Shown here: positions 42,988 to 51,491 of the stretch, in pieces
Layout: each line of letters starts with the position of its first letter
How positions within the stretch are numbered: the stretch's first letter is position 1
Assembly (NCBI RefSeq): GCF_900129425.1
Contig: NZ_LT670817.1
Location: 3,286,001-3,350,000, forward strand
DNA: 64,000 nucleotides
Origin: Bradyrhizobium erythrophlei
GTDB lineage: Bacteria; Pseudomonadota; Alphaproteobacteria; Rhizobiales; Xanthobacteraceae
Direction of reading: 5' to 3'
The notes under the pieces: model-generated
Databases searched by the model: none
Seen by the model: the letters and a program-made list of their open reading frames with translations, nothing else
What the model was told of the DNA's origin: nothing
Position numbers and translations under genes: made by a program

Positions 42988-43890
42988 ATGCTGGGCCGCT
43001 CGCCTTCGACGGTGAGCCGAGAAATTAGCCGGAATGGCGGCTATGATCGATACCGAGCGGCTCTGGCGGATGACCAGGCCTGGGCCCGAGCCCGCCGTCC
43101 GAAACGTTGCAAGTTGGCGACTAATCCCGGGTTGCGACAGGCGGTAACCAGCAAGCTGAGATTAAATTGGGCACCCGAGCAGATAGCCGGCTGGCTTAAG
43201 AGAGCCCATCCTGAAGATGAGAATTGTCAGGTGTCACACGAGACGATCTATCGCAGTCTCTTTGTTCAAGCTCGCGGAGTGCTTAAGAAAGAGCTACTTT
43301 GCCATCTTCGATCGAAGCGCACGATCCGTCGATCGAAACAGGCAGGTCTTCACGGCGATGGACGGGGACAAATCAAGGATCCCGTCTCGATCCGTCAGCG
43401 CCCGGCAGCAGTTGAAGATCGAGCGGTGCCTGGCCATTGGGAAGGCGATCTGCTGTCCGGTTCGAAGAACAGCTATATCGCGACCTTGGTCGAGCGTCAT
43501 ACCCGTTACGTGATGTTAGCAAAGGTGGCCAACAAAGACACCCAATCGGTCGTCTCCGCGCTCATCAAGCAAGCTAGAAAGCTGCCGACCGAACTGTATA
43601 AATCGCTAACCTGGGACCGGGGCAAGGAACTTACGGATCATCGACGATTTACGTTGACGACCAACATCGACGTTTATTTTTGCGATCCGCAAAGCCCGTG
43701 GCAGCGCGGGTCGAATGAGAACACCAATGGCCTGCTGCGACAATACTTCCCGAAGGGCACCGACTTGTCGGTGCACTCGCAAGCCCACTTGAACAAAGTG
43801 GCTCGCCAGCTTAACGAACGGCCGCGTAAGACCATGCAATTTGAAACCCCAGCAGAGAGATTTAACGCCTGTGTTGCATCGACCGGTTGA
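42988..43890 (+). pseudogene. IS30 transposase, C-terminal part with DDE domain
   Basis: 300 residues in a different frame from the N-terminal piece. SPSTVSREISRNGG is the second helix-turn-helix; the rve domain has GHWEGDLLSGSKNSYIATLVER (first Asp), TWDRGKEL (second Asp) and RGSNENTNGLLRQYFPKGTDLS (Glu). All catalytic residues are present. It could be made alone from ATG 42988, but without the first end-binding domain activity is doubtful. Confidence 0.82.
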
Positions 43891-44104
43891 GCCGGCTGCC
43901 AGGAAGAGACATTCCCTCGAGAACCGAAAAGCCCGGCTCGCGCACGACCGGCGGTTCGTCGGCGCGGTCCTCCTCTTCGTCGTCTTCCTCTTCGTCCTCG
44001 TCCTCTTCATCAGGATCTCGGGGCGGCATCGTGTTGCCCATGATCACGAAGGGACGCCCGTCGATCAACCTAGTGGAAAGGTCCTCGGGGATGTGTGGGG
44101 TCAT
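43862..44104 (-). CDS. Small acidic protein, 3' end altered by IS30
   Basis: An 80-residue frame starting at ATG 44104 with AAGAGGAC upstream. MTPHIPEDLSTRLIDGRPFV then IMGNTMPPRDP leads into an acidic run (DEEDEDEEEDDEEEDRADE) and PPVVREPGF. I recall short Bradyrhizobium proteins with the pattern LIDGRPFxIMGNxMPPRDPDEE. The last nine residues or so (LNRSMQHRR) are encoded by the IS30 end, so the natural C-terminus was probably lost on insertion. Function unknown. Confidence 0.65.
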   Translation of the reverse strand: MTPHIPEDLSTRLIDGRPFVIMGNTMPPRDPDEEDEDEEEDDEEEDRADEPPVVREPGFSVLEGMSLPGSRLNRSMQHRR

Positions 44105-44167
44105 GTTGTTCGTCCTCTTGGGGGATTTTACCCCGGGGTTTCACCGGCCGGCAGGATATGTGGCCGC

Positions 44168-44371
44168 TCAATTGCCTAACACCGGCTGGCCTGGTGCGCG
44201 GTCTAGTGGCGGGCGTGGCTTTGCGAGGCCCGTCGTACCGGGCGGGGTCTCGTTGTTAGCCGTCCTTGTGTCGACCTCAAGCGTGGTGACGAATGCCGTG
44301 AGCATTGCAATTATTATCGCGACGGCGAAAAGTATGACGGTGGTACGGTGGCTATTCCGCTCGTTACTCAT
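44168..44371 (-). CDS. Small single-span membrane protein
   Basis: 67 residues: a polar N-terminus (MSNERNSHRT), one membrane span (TVILFAVAIIIAMLTAFVTT) and a Pro-rich exported tail ending PPLDRAPGQPVLGN. A good ribosome site (GTGGAGG) stands before ATG 44371. Not recognised as a family. It lies upstream of the acidic protein on the same strand and may be cotranscribed with it. Confidence 0.65.
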   Translation of the reverse strand: MSNERNSHRTTVILFAVAIIIAMLTAFVTTLEVDTRTANNETPPGTTGLAKPRPPLDRAPGQPVLGN

Positions 44372-44616
44372 GAGGGAGCCTCCACTCTAAGCAAAAACGT
44401 TATGCGGCTTGGATAGTTCCCCGCGCGGTATGAGCACAGCACCCGCTCGGTAGGGGCGGGTCTCCCCCAACAATCAGACATTCTGCGCGTGTATCGGCCT
44501 GTCTCGAACGTACCAAATGTGCATCTCAGGTGAGGATGCACCGAGTATCGGTATGTCTATCGAGGAACCGCAGACGGGGAGCAACGTTTTGTTCCTGTTA
44601 ACATAGGGAGATCGTT

Positions 44617-44844
44617 ATGCGCTCAATTGTCCTAGCTCTAGTCATTTTGCTGACTGAAACTTCCCTATCTTTTGCACAGGGTCACATGGGCACGCCACAA
44701 GAGCAGCAGGCCTGCAGACGCGATGCGCAGCGCTTTTGCCGACAGCAAATGGGCGATGATGGAGCGGTCCAACAATGCTTGCAGCAGAACAGGACCAGAC
44801 TGAGGAAGAGCTGCCAAAAAGTATTTGCCAGCCACGGCATGTGA
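44617..44844 (+). CDS. Exported Cys-rich-repeat protein
   Basis: A 75-residue secreted protein. A signal peptide (MRSIVLALVILLTETSLSFA) is followed by one cysteine-rich repeat: CRRDAQRFCRQQMGDDGAVQ then QCLQQNRTRLRKSC, i.e. C-x7-C-x12-C-x10-C, the pattern of the Cys-rich GLG1/FGFR1-type repeat found in many small rhizobial exported proteins. Two disulfides are likely. AGGGAGA precedes the start. Upstream 44372-44616 is non-coding. Periplasmic role unknown. Confidence 0.85.
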   Translation: MRSIVLALVILLTETSLSFAQGHMGTPQEQQACRRDAQRFCRQQMGDDGAVQQCLQQNRTRLRKSCQKVFASHGM

Positions 44845-45208
44845 GGATGACGGCTTAACGCCGGCTCGTTGCAGCGCGTTGAAAATGGGTAAGACCGTTT
44901 TCCCGCCAACAGTGAAGCGGGGCGCTGCTCCGGGCCGGCTGAGGCGATGTTCGCCGAACGAGTACGGGGCCGAGTAGAGAATCGAGTCCGTCAATGTTCA
45001 GCTCAGCCATCGATGGCAGCTAAGGGTCTTGGTTGCGTGATAACGCGCTGACGCGGGCGGGGAACGTCCACGATCCGGTCGGCGTAGTCCGACACGGCCG
45101 ATCTGAGCAATTTTTTCCTGTTGGGCGATCAGGGGCCGCCTCCGAGTCGTGGCGGGGAATGCTGGGCATGGTCTGGCTCGGTATCGGCACGCAGTGGGGT
45201 CTCCACAC
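44845..45208. other. Intergenic region left of the IS1182 transposase
   Basis: No supported gene. The segment should contain the left end of the IS1182 element, but I could not find a matching terminal repeat by eye. A stretch near 44880-44980 has the look of a decayed coding sequence without a recognisable product. Confidence 0.3.
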
Positions 45209-46648
45209 TCACGCTCTGATCGCTGCCAGCAACGCCCTTGTACCGACGATATTCATGACCCGCGTCAGATTGTAGGCGAGTACGCTGAGCGCCATCTCGC
45301 TCGCGACCTTCGGCAGCGTCTTCATCAAGAAGTGCGTCGCGCCCATTCTCATCTTGAGCGTGCCGAAGGGATGCTCAACCGTCTCGCGCCGGCGGCGCAT
45401 GGCCTGGGGATCTTGATCCAGCCGCTGCTGCACGATTTCGAGAACGTGCTCATGCTCCCATCGCGTGATGCGGCGTTCTTTGCCTGTGGTGCACTGATCC
45501 TTGATTGCGCAGGTCTTGCAGGCGTTCGTCCAGTACCGGCGCATCTTCTGCCCGTGTTCCTCATTGGCATAGTGGAATTTGAGCTTCTCGCCGGCGGGGC
45601 AACGATAGACATCCTCCTCCGGCACATAGACGAAGTCCTGCTTGCCGAAGCGGCCTTCCGACTTCGCGCCCGACGTCATCGGTTTGGGCAACGTCACGCA
45701 AATGCCTGCCTGCTCGCAGGCCAGGATCTCTTCGCCATTGAAGTAGCCGCGGTCGGCGACGGCTTCGAGTTTATCGACTTGCAGAACGGCCTTGGCTTCC
45801 CGCGCCACGTTCGCCAGTTGTGAGCGATCCGAGCCGATATTCGTCACATCGTGCGTCACGATCAGATGGTTCACGGTGTCGACCGCGACCTGCACATTGT
45901 AGCCGACGACGCCCGAGCCACGCCCACTTGTTGCCATCGAGCGGCTATCGGGATCAGTGAGCGAGATTTGGTGATCCGGCGAGGCCAACATTTGCTTCTC
46001 GTAGGCTGCGAGTTTGCCCATTTCCTCTTTCAGCTTGTCGAGCTTCTCCTTGAGCCGCGTCGTCTTGAGCACCAGCACTTCGGACGGTTCCTGCCTATCC
46101 GCCGTATCGAGCTGGGAGAGATACCGCGCCACACTCTCCTCGAGTTGCGCGCGCCGGCGATCGATCTTCCCCCGGGTAAAATTGCGATCTCGATTATTGA
46201 CCGCTTTGAACTTGCTGCCGTCGATCGCGACGCTCGCCTTCGCCAACAGACCCATCTGGCGACAGAGATTGACGAAGCTCGCGCATGCCCTGCGGATCGC
46301 CGGGCCATTGTCCTTGCGGAAATCGGCAATCACCTTGTCATCGGGAACGAGCCGACCGAGTAGCCATATGACTTCCAGGTTTCGGCCGGCTTCGCGCTCA
46401 AGCCGGCGGCTCGACTGCACTCGGTTGAGATAGCCGTAGATGTAAAGCTTCAGAAGAACCGAGGGGTGGTAGGCAGGCCGGCCTGTCGCTGCAGGCTCGA
46501 CGCCTTCGAAACCGAGATCGGCCAGATCGAGCCCGTCGACAAAGCAATCCACCACACGAACGCAATTGCTCTCCTCGACCCACTCATCGAGGCATTCCGG
46601 CAACAACGTCGATTGTCCGCGATCGGCACCCTCAACGAAGCGCTTCAT
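45209..46648 (-). CDS. IS1182-family transposase
   Basis: A 479-residue DDE transposase taken from ATG 46648 (MKRFVEGADRGQSTLLPECL). The DUF772-type N-terminal domain shows GRPAYHPSVLLKLYIYGYLNRVQSSRRLE; the catalytic residues are Asp in VAIDGSKFKAVNN, Asp in ADRGYFNGEEI and Glu in ETVEHPFGTLKMRMG. A helical insertion (LKEKLDKLKEEMGKLAAYEKQML) and a Cys cluster (CKTCAIKDQCTTGKERRI) before the last motif are usual for the family. It appears intact. Element ends were not resolved. Confidence 0.93.
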   Translation of the reverse strand: MKRFVEGADRGQSTLLPECLDEWVEESNCVRVVDCFVDGLDLADLGFEGVEPAATGRPAYHPSVLLKLYIYGYLNRVQSSRRLEREAGRNLEVIWLLGRLVPDDKVIADFRKDNGPAIRRACASFVNLCRQMGLLAKASVAIDGSKFKAVNNRDRNFTRGKIDRRRAQLEESVARYLSQLDTADRQEPSEVLVLKTTRLKEKLDKLKEEMGKLAAYEKQMLASPDHQISLTDPDSRSMATSGRGSGVVGYNVQVAVDTVNHLIVTHDVTNIGSDRSQLANVAREAKAVLQVDKLEAVADRGYFNGEEILACEQAGICVTLPKPMTSGAKSEGRFGKQDFVYVPEEDVYRCPAGEKLKFHYANEEHGQKMRRYWTNACKTCAIKDQCTTGKERRITRWEHEHVLEIVQQRLDQDPQAMRRRRETVEHPFGTLKMRMGATHFLMKTLPKVASEMALSVLAYNLTRVMNIVGTRALLAAIRA

Positions 46649-46704
46649 GATTGCCCCCGGCAAATCGCCAAGCGAATCATAGCAGACAGTTCGTTTTCAC
46701 GCAG

Positions 46705-46815
46705 CCAGGGTCAATCGCGTCGTTTTGACCACCGACCAGCTACTTCCGGTCTACCCCGATCAACGGACATCGCCAGACCAGCCGATCTGATCCGTTTCGT
46801 GCCAGACTCGACGTG
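46705..46815. repeat. Decayed dispersed repeat
   Basis: TCAATCGCGTCGTTTTGACC followed by an inverted core TCCGGTCTACCCCGATCAACGGACATCG and GTTTCGTGCCAGACTC. The same arrangement is seen at 48153-48262 and 49436-49500. Confidence 0.55.
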
Positions 46816-46879
46816 GGGCGCCACCGGTTCGTGGTCCGTTGGTTTCCTGCCGTTCTCGGCACGTTGACAAAAACGCCGC

Positions 46880-47173
46880 TCACTTTCTCGCTTGAGTAGC
46901 CATCTCGGAACTTCGCGCGCACCAGTCGCCGCGCGTGATCTCCCAAATCTCGGTTAAATGCGGGCCACTTACGTACTGTCCTTCCTCAGTCCTGACGAGC
47001 CGCATGCCTGTGCGTTCCGAAATGCGCCGTGACGGCGTGTTAGTGGCAGCCTTGGGCACTCTCAGCACTGATCGACCGAGCGTCTCAAACCAGAACCGCG
47101 TAACGGCCGCACTTGCTTCGGATGCAAGTCCCTGACCTTGCCAATCGGGATCAATCCAAAAGCCGCGGTTGTC
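46880..47173 (-). pseudogene. GNAT acetyltransferase, C-terminal remnant
   Basis: Read leftwards from 47173: DNRGFWIDPDWQGQGLASEA, SAAVTRFWFETLGRSVLRV, PKAATNTPSRRISERTGMRL, then EEGQYVSGPHLTEIWEITRGDW to a stop. WQGQGLASEA is the acetyl-CoA loop of GNAT enzymes and the rest matches RimJ/RimL-type C-termini. The first half of the enzyme and any start codon are missing: upstream of 47173 the sequence switches to a dispersed repeat (GTCAGAAAAGTGCC). It is a truncated, inactive gene. Confidence 0.75.
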
Positions 47174-47478
47174 AGAAAAGTGCCATAACCGGACTCATGC
47201 ACTGCAGTAATTGGCAGTTTATCGATCACCTCGTCGTAACCGACACGGCGGTAACTGCGCGTTTGAGGCGCGCTTCCATACGCCTGGTTTGGAGGGCCGG
47301 CACCACCCGGCGCGTGCTCACTCCAGCGGAGTCTGGGACAGCACGTCGGAACACGACGGCGCCCATTTACCGGTCTGGCGCAAATCCTGATCCCCCGTGA
47401 TCATCTAATTGCCTTCTTTGGGGACCTAAGAGGAGAAGTGTGATTCTCCCGTAAAGGGGTAGCGGCCACCGCAGGGCA
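47174..47478. other. Intergenic region, nothing recognised
   Basis: Begins with the tail of a dispersed repeat (CAGAAAAGTGCCATAACCGGA). No gene, hairpin terminator or IS end could be supported in the rest. Confidence 0.3.
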
Positions 47479-47604
47479 ATGACGGATCAATCCCATGAGA
47501 TCCCGCAGGACCTCCGTAATCTCGTCCGCGTTATCTCAGCTTGCACATTGGGCCTCTGGGCATTTGCAGCAGGTTTGCTGATCGGTGTCTTTTTGTTTAT
47601 GTGA
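47479..47604 (+). CDS. 41-residue membrane microprotein
   Basis: ATG 47479, preceded by GCAGGGC, opens MTDQSHEIPQDLRNLVRVIS then ACTLGLWAFAAGLLIGVFLFM. A charged N-terminus and a C-terminal membrane span that ends at the stop form a typical tail-anchored or single-span microprotein. No family known. Confidence 0.5.
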   Translation: MTDQSHEIPQDLRNLVRVISACTLGLWAFAAGLLIGVFLFM

Positions 47605-47774
47605 TCGAAGGCGCCCCGCACGCACGCATACGCGGCCGCGATAAATTTTTTCCGTGCGCGGCGGCCGCGCGAGGCACGATGCCCGGGCGGGGGGGTCGCA
47701 GTGGTGCCGCCGGCTAGCGGATCAACAATGCCGCGAAGGCGCAGGCGAAGCCCATCGAAGATTGCCTTGCCGTC

Positions 47775-47984
47775 CTAGTAATGGCGGCGCACAGCGCGCC
47801 TCGTCGTCCGCCGCGCTACTCCGGCCGCGCTTCTAGGCGTCGCCGGACGGCCTATCACTGCTTCGGCTTGCGAGATGACCGTGCCGGACTGCCAGACGGC
47901 CGGCGAGACGTCTACGCTGAAGCCTACGAAGAAGGCGAATGCGACCGCCGCAGCACGGATCAGTCGGAAAACGCTTCTGGTCAT
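47775..47984 (-). CDS. Small exported protein, AEAVxGRPATP family
   Basis: 69 residues from ATG 47984, with GGGAGG six bases upstream. An Arg-containing N-terminus and a hydrophobic signal (AAAVAFAFFVGFSVDV) lead to ISQAEAVIGRPATPRSAAGV and ARRTTRRAVRRHY. I recall a family of small Bradyrhizobium proteins with the pattern AEAVxGRPATPxSxAGVARRTTRR followed by a Thr/Ala-rich tail and a conserved Cys pair; here the tail is missing, so this may be a shortened version. Function unknown. Confidence 0.65.
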   Translation of the reverse strand: MTRSVFRLIRAAAVAFAFFVGFSVDVSPAVWQSGTVISQAEAVIGRPATPRSAAGVARRTTRRAVRRHY

Positions 47985-48149
47985 GCGAGCCTCCCTACGG
48001 ATTAGCCTTTCGAAAGCATTCTGTTCGCGTTCAGGACCCGAACGTTGATCTGGATCAATGCGGGGGGCGAGCTTGCGAAGGCGTCGATAAAAATGCGTCA
48101 AAGCCGCAGTGGAAAACGGCGTCGTCAACCCTAATGCGGCAGAGTTCCG

Positions 48150-48262
48150 CTGTGGGTCATTCGCGTCGTTTTCGCGAGGTTCGCTATGAGTCCGCTTTAC
48201 CCCTGCGTGAACGGACATGGACTGCGTGTTCGGCGACGTCGGAAAAGTGCCAAAACCGGAAG
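48150..48262. repeat. Dispersed repeat, best preserved copy
   Basis: GGGTCATTCGCGTCGTTTTC, then an inverted core GTCCGCTTTACCCCTGCG...AACGGACAT, then GTCGGAAAAGTGCCAAAACC. Degenerate relatives occur at about 36640, 37100, 40690, 42587, 46705, 47171 and 49436. Confidence 0.6.
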
Positions 48263-48306
48263 TCGGCGGATCTCACTCGATCACCTCGTCGCGGTCGTGG
48301 GTAATG

Positions 48307-49281
48307 CTACCCATTGGATGCGCTGGCGACGTCGATCAGGATCTTGCCGCCCTTGAGCAGATGGGCGACGGCGTCCTTGATTTTCGACATCGGATAAACC
48401 GCGGCGACGGGAACGCGCAGTGCCCCGGAGGTGACTAGAGGCGCGGCTTCGATCTGCGCCGGGAGGATCTTCGACATATGATCGAAGTGGCCCAGGAAGA
48501 AGCCTTTGACTGTCAGCTGCTTGCCAATGAGGAGAAGCCCGTTGATCACCAGCGGCTGTCCGCTTGCCGCAGAGTAGGTGACCAGCACACCGCGGTCCGA
48601 CAGCATCTGAACGAGCGTTGCCGTCGCATCACCGCCCACTGTATCAACCGCCAACCGGACCGAACCTTTGCCGATAACGCGCGCCGCCTCCGCGACTGCG
48701 GCCGGTTCGTCCATGAGCACCAAGTCTGCTCCCGCGGCCTTGAGTTCGTCGATCAGTTCGCGCCGCCGCACGAGGCTGATCGTTCGAATGCCACGCAGCT
48801 TCGCAATCGCGATCAAAGACCGGCCGACGCCGGAATTTCCTCCGTTTTGAACGACCCAATCGCCGGGCTTGAGGTCCATATATTCGCTGAGGATCAGCGC
48901 TGCCGTGGGTGGGTTGCTGCCGAGCTGCGCGAACTGCAGCCGATCACCGTCAGGTAGCGGGAAGAGCCCCTGGGCCGGAGCGATCAGGCGCTCCCTCCAG
49001 GTCAGCCCGAAAATTGGCGCTAGCACGTGCTCGCCGACTTTAACGTTGGCAACACCAGGACCTACCGCTGCAACCCGACCGAACCCCTCGTTTCCAACGA
49101 CAGTTGGCGTCGGCGGGCCCCCGAAGAAGCCGCGTATGAACAGGAGGTCATGCTTATTCAGGGGCGCCAGTTCGACGTCGATTAGGACCTCGCCCGCTCC
49201 CGGCGCACCCGGCTCGGGGATATCAGCGAGTTCCAAGACCTTGAGCGGGTCACCATATGCGGAGATTTGCAGCGCGCGCAT
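48307..49281 (-). CDS. Zinc-independent MDR oxidoreductase, enoyl reductase-like
   Basis: A 324-residue medium-chain dehydrogenase/reductase, probably NADPH-dependent. VGNEGFGRVAAVGPGVANVKVGE is the usual N-terminal GroES-like segment; no structural or catalytic zinc ligands are seen. The cofactor loop is VQNGGNSGVGRSLIAIAKLRG, and the following ISLVRRRELIDELKAAGADLVL resembles the 2-enoyl thioester reductases (MECR/ETR type) more than alcohol dehydrogenases. DTVGGDATATLVQMLSDRGVLVTY is typical for the family. The start at 49281 has AAGGAGA upstream; a longer frame to 49395 is unsupported. Natural substrate unknown; quinone reductase activity is an alternative. Confidence 0.88.
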   Translation of the reverse strand: MRALQISAYGDPLKVLELADIPEPGAPGAGEVLIDVELAPLNKHDLLFIRGFFGGPPTPTVVGNEGFGRVAAVGPGVANVKVGEHVLAPIFGLTWRERLIAPAQGLFPLPDGDRLQFAQLGSNPPTAALILSEYMDLKPGDWVVQNGGNSGVGRSLIAIAKLRGIRTISLVRRRELIDELKAAGADLVLMDEPAAVAEAARVIGKGSVRLAVDTVGGDATATLVQMLSDRGVLVTYSAASGQPLVINGLLLIGKQLTVKGFFLGHFDHMSKILPAQIEAAPLVTSGALRVPVAAVYPMSKIKDAVAHLLKGGKILIDVASASNG

Positions 49282-49657
49282 TGAGGGTCTCCTTCGGTCT
49301 GGGGTCTTTGATCGTATCTCGCGCTCCACATACGTTGATGCAAGACCGCATTTGCCAGATCGATGAAAACCTCTTGCACCGCATGGCCGGACCATACATT
49401 GGGTCAGACCCGGACCTGACGGCCCCGAAATCCGACTTCCGTTCTACCCCCGAGACCGGACATCGCCGACCCAGGCCGGCCATGTCAGTTTCGTGCCAAC
49501 GGCGGAAATTGTGAGTGGCTGTAAAACATCAGGGGGATTATCGAATAGCGAACGCGCGAAGCAGACATGCATTACCTTGACCTTGACCCGACAGCTCAAG
49601 CTTGATCCTGTCCCTCCCGCGGACAGAGATGGGCAACCACCTTGAGAGACACGGCCG
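49282..49657. other. Divergent intergenic region
   Basis: Holds the upstream regions of the oxidoreductase (leftward) and the hydrolase-cyclase gene (rightward). A decayed dispersed repeat lies at 49436-49500 (TTCCGTTCTACCCCC...GACCGGACATCG...GTTTCGTGCC). No gene supported. Confidence 0.4.
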
Positions 49658-50968
49658 ATGAGCGAGTTTGCCCTGCCGGAGACGCGTTACGCACTCAGCG
49701 GCGACGTCAACATCGCCTATCAGGTCATGGGCGCGGGCCCCGTGGACATCATCATGGTCCCCGGCGTCGTGTCGCACATCGAATACAGCCATGAGACGGA
49801 TGGATATACAGCGTTTTTACGCCGCCTTTCGGCATTCGCGCGGGTCGTCACTTTTGACAAGCGAGGGCAGGGACTATCCGATCGAATTTCCAGCGCGCCC
49901 ACGCTGGAGCAGCGCATGGACGACGTTCGCGCCATCATGGAAGCGATTGGTTCGCAGCGTTCGGTAGTCATTGGATTCTCCGAAGGATGCGCGATGAGCG
50001 CGTTATTTGCTGCAACCTATCCGGAACGGGTATCGCAGCTGATCCTCTATGGCGGCTTCGCGGTACCAACCATGTTGTCGGAAGAAACCATCGCACAGCG
50101 CGTAAAGTTTTGGGGCACCGGCGCCATGATCAGGACAGCCCGGCCCAGTCTGGCGATGAACCCGGATGCCGTGGCCCAGTTCGCGAAGTTCGAGCGCTTG
50201 TCTGCCAGTCCCGGAGCTATAAAGGCACTCTCATTGTTGAACGCGCAGATCGATGTCAGGTCGATTCTTCCATCGGTACAAGTTCCAACCCTTGTACTTC
50301 ACCGTCGGGAAGATGCTCAGGTCCCCGTCGAGCTCGGCCGCGATCTCGCGGCACGAATTCCGACGGCTAAATTCATTGAATACCCGGGTGACGATCATCT
50401 TTTCTGGTGTGGCGACGCAGAGACGCTGCTTGGCGATATCGAGGAATTCATCACCGGACACCGAGACGGTTCGTCAGCCGATCTTGAGCGCGTTCTGGCC
50501 ACCGTTTTGTTTACCGATATCATCGATTCGACGCGCAGCGCGGCTGCAGCCGGCGATCAGGCATGGCGTCGACTGCTTGACAATCATGATGAGCTTGCGA
50601 GGCAGGTAGTCAGGAAACACCGTGGCGCTTTGGTTAAGACCACGGGCGATGGCATTCTCGCAACTTTCGATGGACCTGGTCGTGCCGTTCGATGCGCTCT
50701 GGCGCTAGGGGCAGCCACCAAACAGATTGGGCTGCCCCTGCGAGCCGGTCTCCACACGGGCGAGATTGAAATGAGGGGCCGTGACATTGGCGGGATTGCG
50801 GTGCACGTGGCGGCTCGCGTCATGGCACAGTGTCAATCCAGCGAAGTCCTGGTTTCACGAGTCGTAACCGATCTTGTGGCCGGCGCCGGGCTACAATTCT
50901 CTGAACGCGGGTCGTACGAATTGAAGGGCATCCCCGGCAGGTGGGATTTGTTTGCCGCAAGCACGTAG
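49658..50968 (+). CDS. Alpha/beta hydrolase fused to class III adenylate/guanylate cyclase
   Basis: A 436-residue two-domain cytoplasmic protein. Residues 10-270 are an alpha/beta hydrolase: nucleophile elbow GFSEG with Ser108, acid Asp219 (RREDAQVPV) and His247 (GDDHLFW). Residues about 278-436 are a class III nucleotidyl cyclase catalytic domain: metal-binding Asp287 in ATVLFTDIIDSTRSA and Asp331 in KTTGDGILATFDG, then LRAGLHTGEIEMRGRDIGG and IAVHVAARVMA. A small molecule or ester handled by the hydrolase part could gate cyclic nucleotide production, as proposed for similar fusions in rhizobia and mycobacteria. No membrane segment. It is a single-gene unit. Confidence 0.92.
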   Translation: MSEFALPETRYALSGDVNIAYQVMGAGPVDIIMVPGVVSHIEYSHETDGYTAFLRRLSAFARVVTFDKRGQGLSDRISSAPTLEQRMDDVRAIMEAIGSQRSVVIGFSEGCAMSALFAATYPERVSQLILYGGFAVPTMLSEETIAQRVKFWGTGAMIRTARPSLAMNPDAVAQFAKFERLSASPGAIKALSLLNAQIDVRSILPSVQVPTLVLHRREDAQVPVELGRDLAARIPTAKFIEYPGDDHLFWCGDAETLLGDIEEFITGHRDGSSADLERVLATVLFTDIIDSTRSAAAAGDQAWRRLLDNHDELARQVVRKHRGALVKTTGDGILATFDGPGRAVRCALALGAATKQIGLPLRAGLHTGEIEMRGRDIGGIAVHVAARVMAQCQSSEVLVSRVVTDLVAGAGLQFSERGSYELKGIPGRWDLFAAST

Positions 50969-51491
50969 CCCGTGTCTGAAATTGCCACATCGCGTCATTT
51001 CGCCGCGCTGTGGAATTTGGTCGCTATGGGGCATAGCAGACTCCGGCAAGCCGTCCACCCGGCAGATTTATGGGTTCACGGCCTAAACAAAGTTGCAATA
51101 TGGCGCGCGCAAGATCTATTCCCCCATCTAATCCCCCATCTAATTGATTCTGAATTATCCAACTATCGAACACTGATGGGATTATCGCAAACTTATCTTG
51201 GTGTGATGCCGACAATCACTTGGACGAGAATAGCGATGATAACAGTTTTTAGGCATGGATCATTTTTTGCTGCTACTCAAACTACTGAGTACCGTCGAAT
51301 TTATACATCCAGATCATCTTGGCGCACGGAGACCGTTACAGATAGCACGGGAGCCGCTAGCTGTTGCGGGGACCCATAGCTGTACACAAAAAAGACGCAG
51401 TCGTACGTTAACCAATAATTTGCCGAGAGTTAGCGCTCGGCTGCTTTCATCACCTTGCGACCATGTAGTCCGCGAATGAGGAGCGGACGCA
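50969..51491. other. AT-richer intergenic region before the Cys-rich cassette
   Basis: No supported gene. The segment is clearly richer in A and T than the core. A 12-base unit CCCCCATCTAAT is repeated twice in tandem at 51121-51144. The last part must hold the promoter and ribosome site (GAGGAGCGG at about 51478) for the following cassette. Confidence 0.4.

Larger units (their letters stand above)
42676..43893 (+). mobile_element. IS30-family insertion sequence
   Basis: A 1218-bp element with perfect terminal inverted repeats beginning GGCTCAACCGGTCGATGCAA and continuing CAC. The transposase gene is split by a frameshift. No unambiguous target duplication is visible. The right end lies inside the 3' part of a small acidic-protein gene. 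Confidence 0.88.

Noticed and set aside
43930..44025. Long CCTCTTCGTC-type simple repeat
   Set aside because: It is the coding sequence for the acidic run of the small minus-strand protein, not a regulatory repeat.
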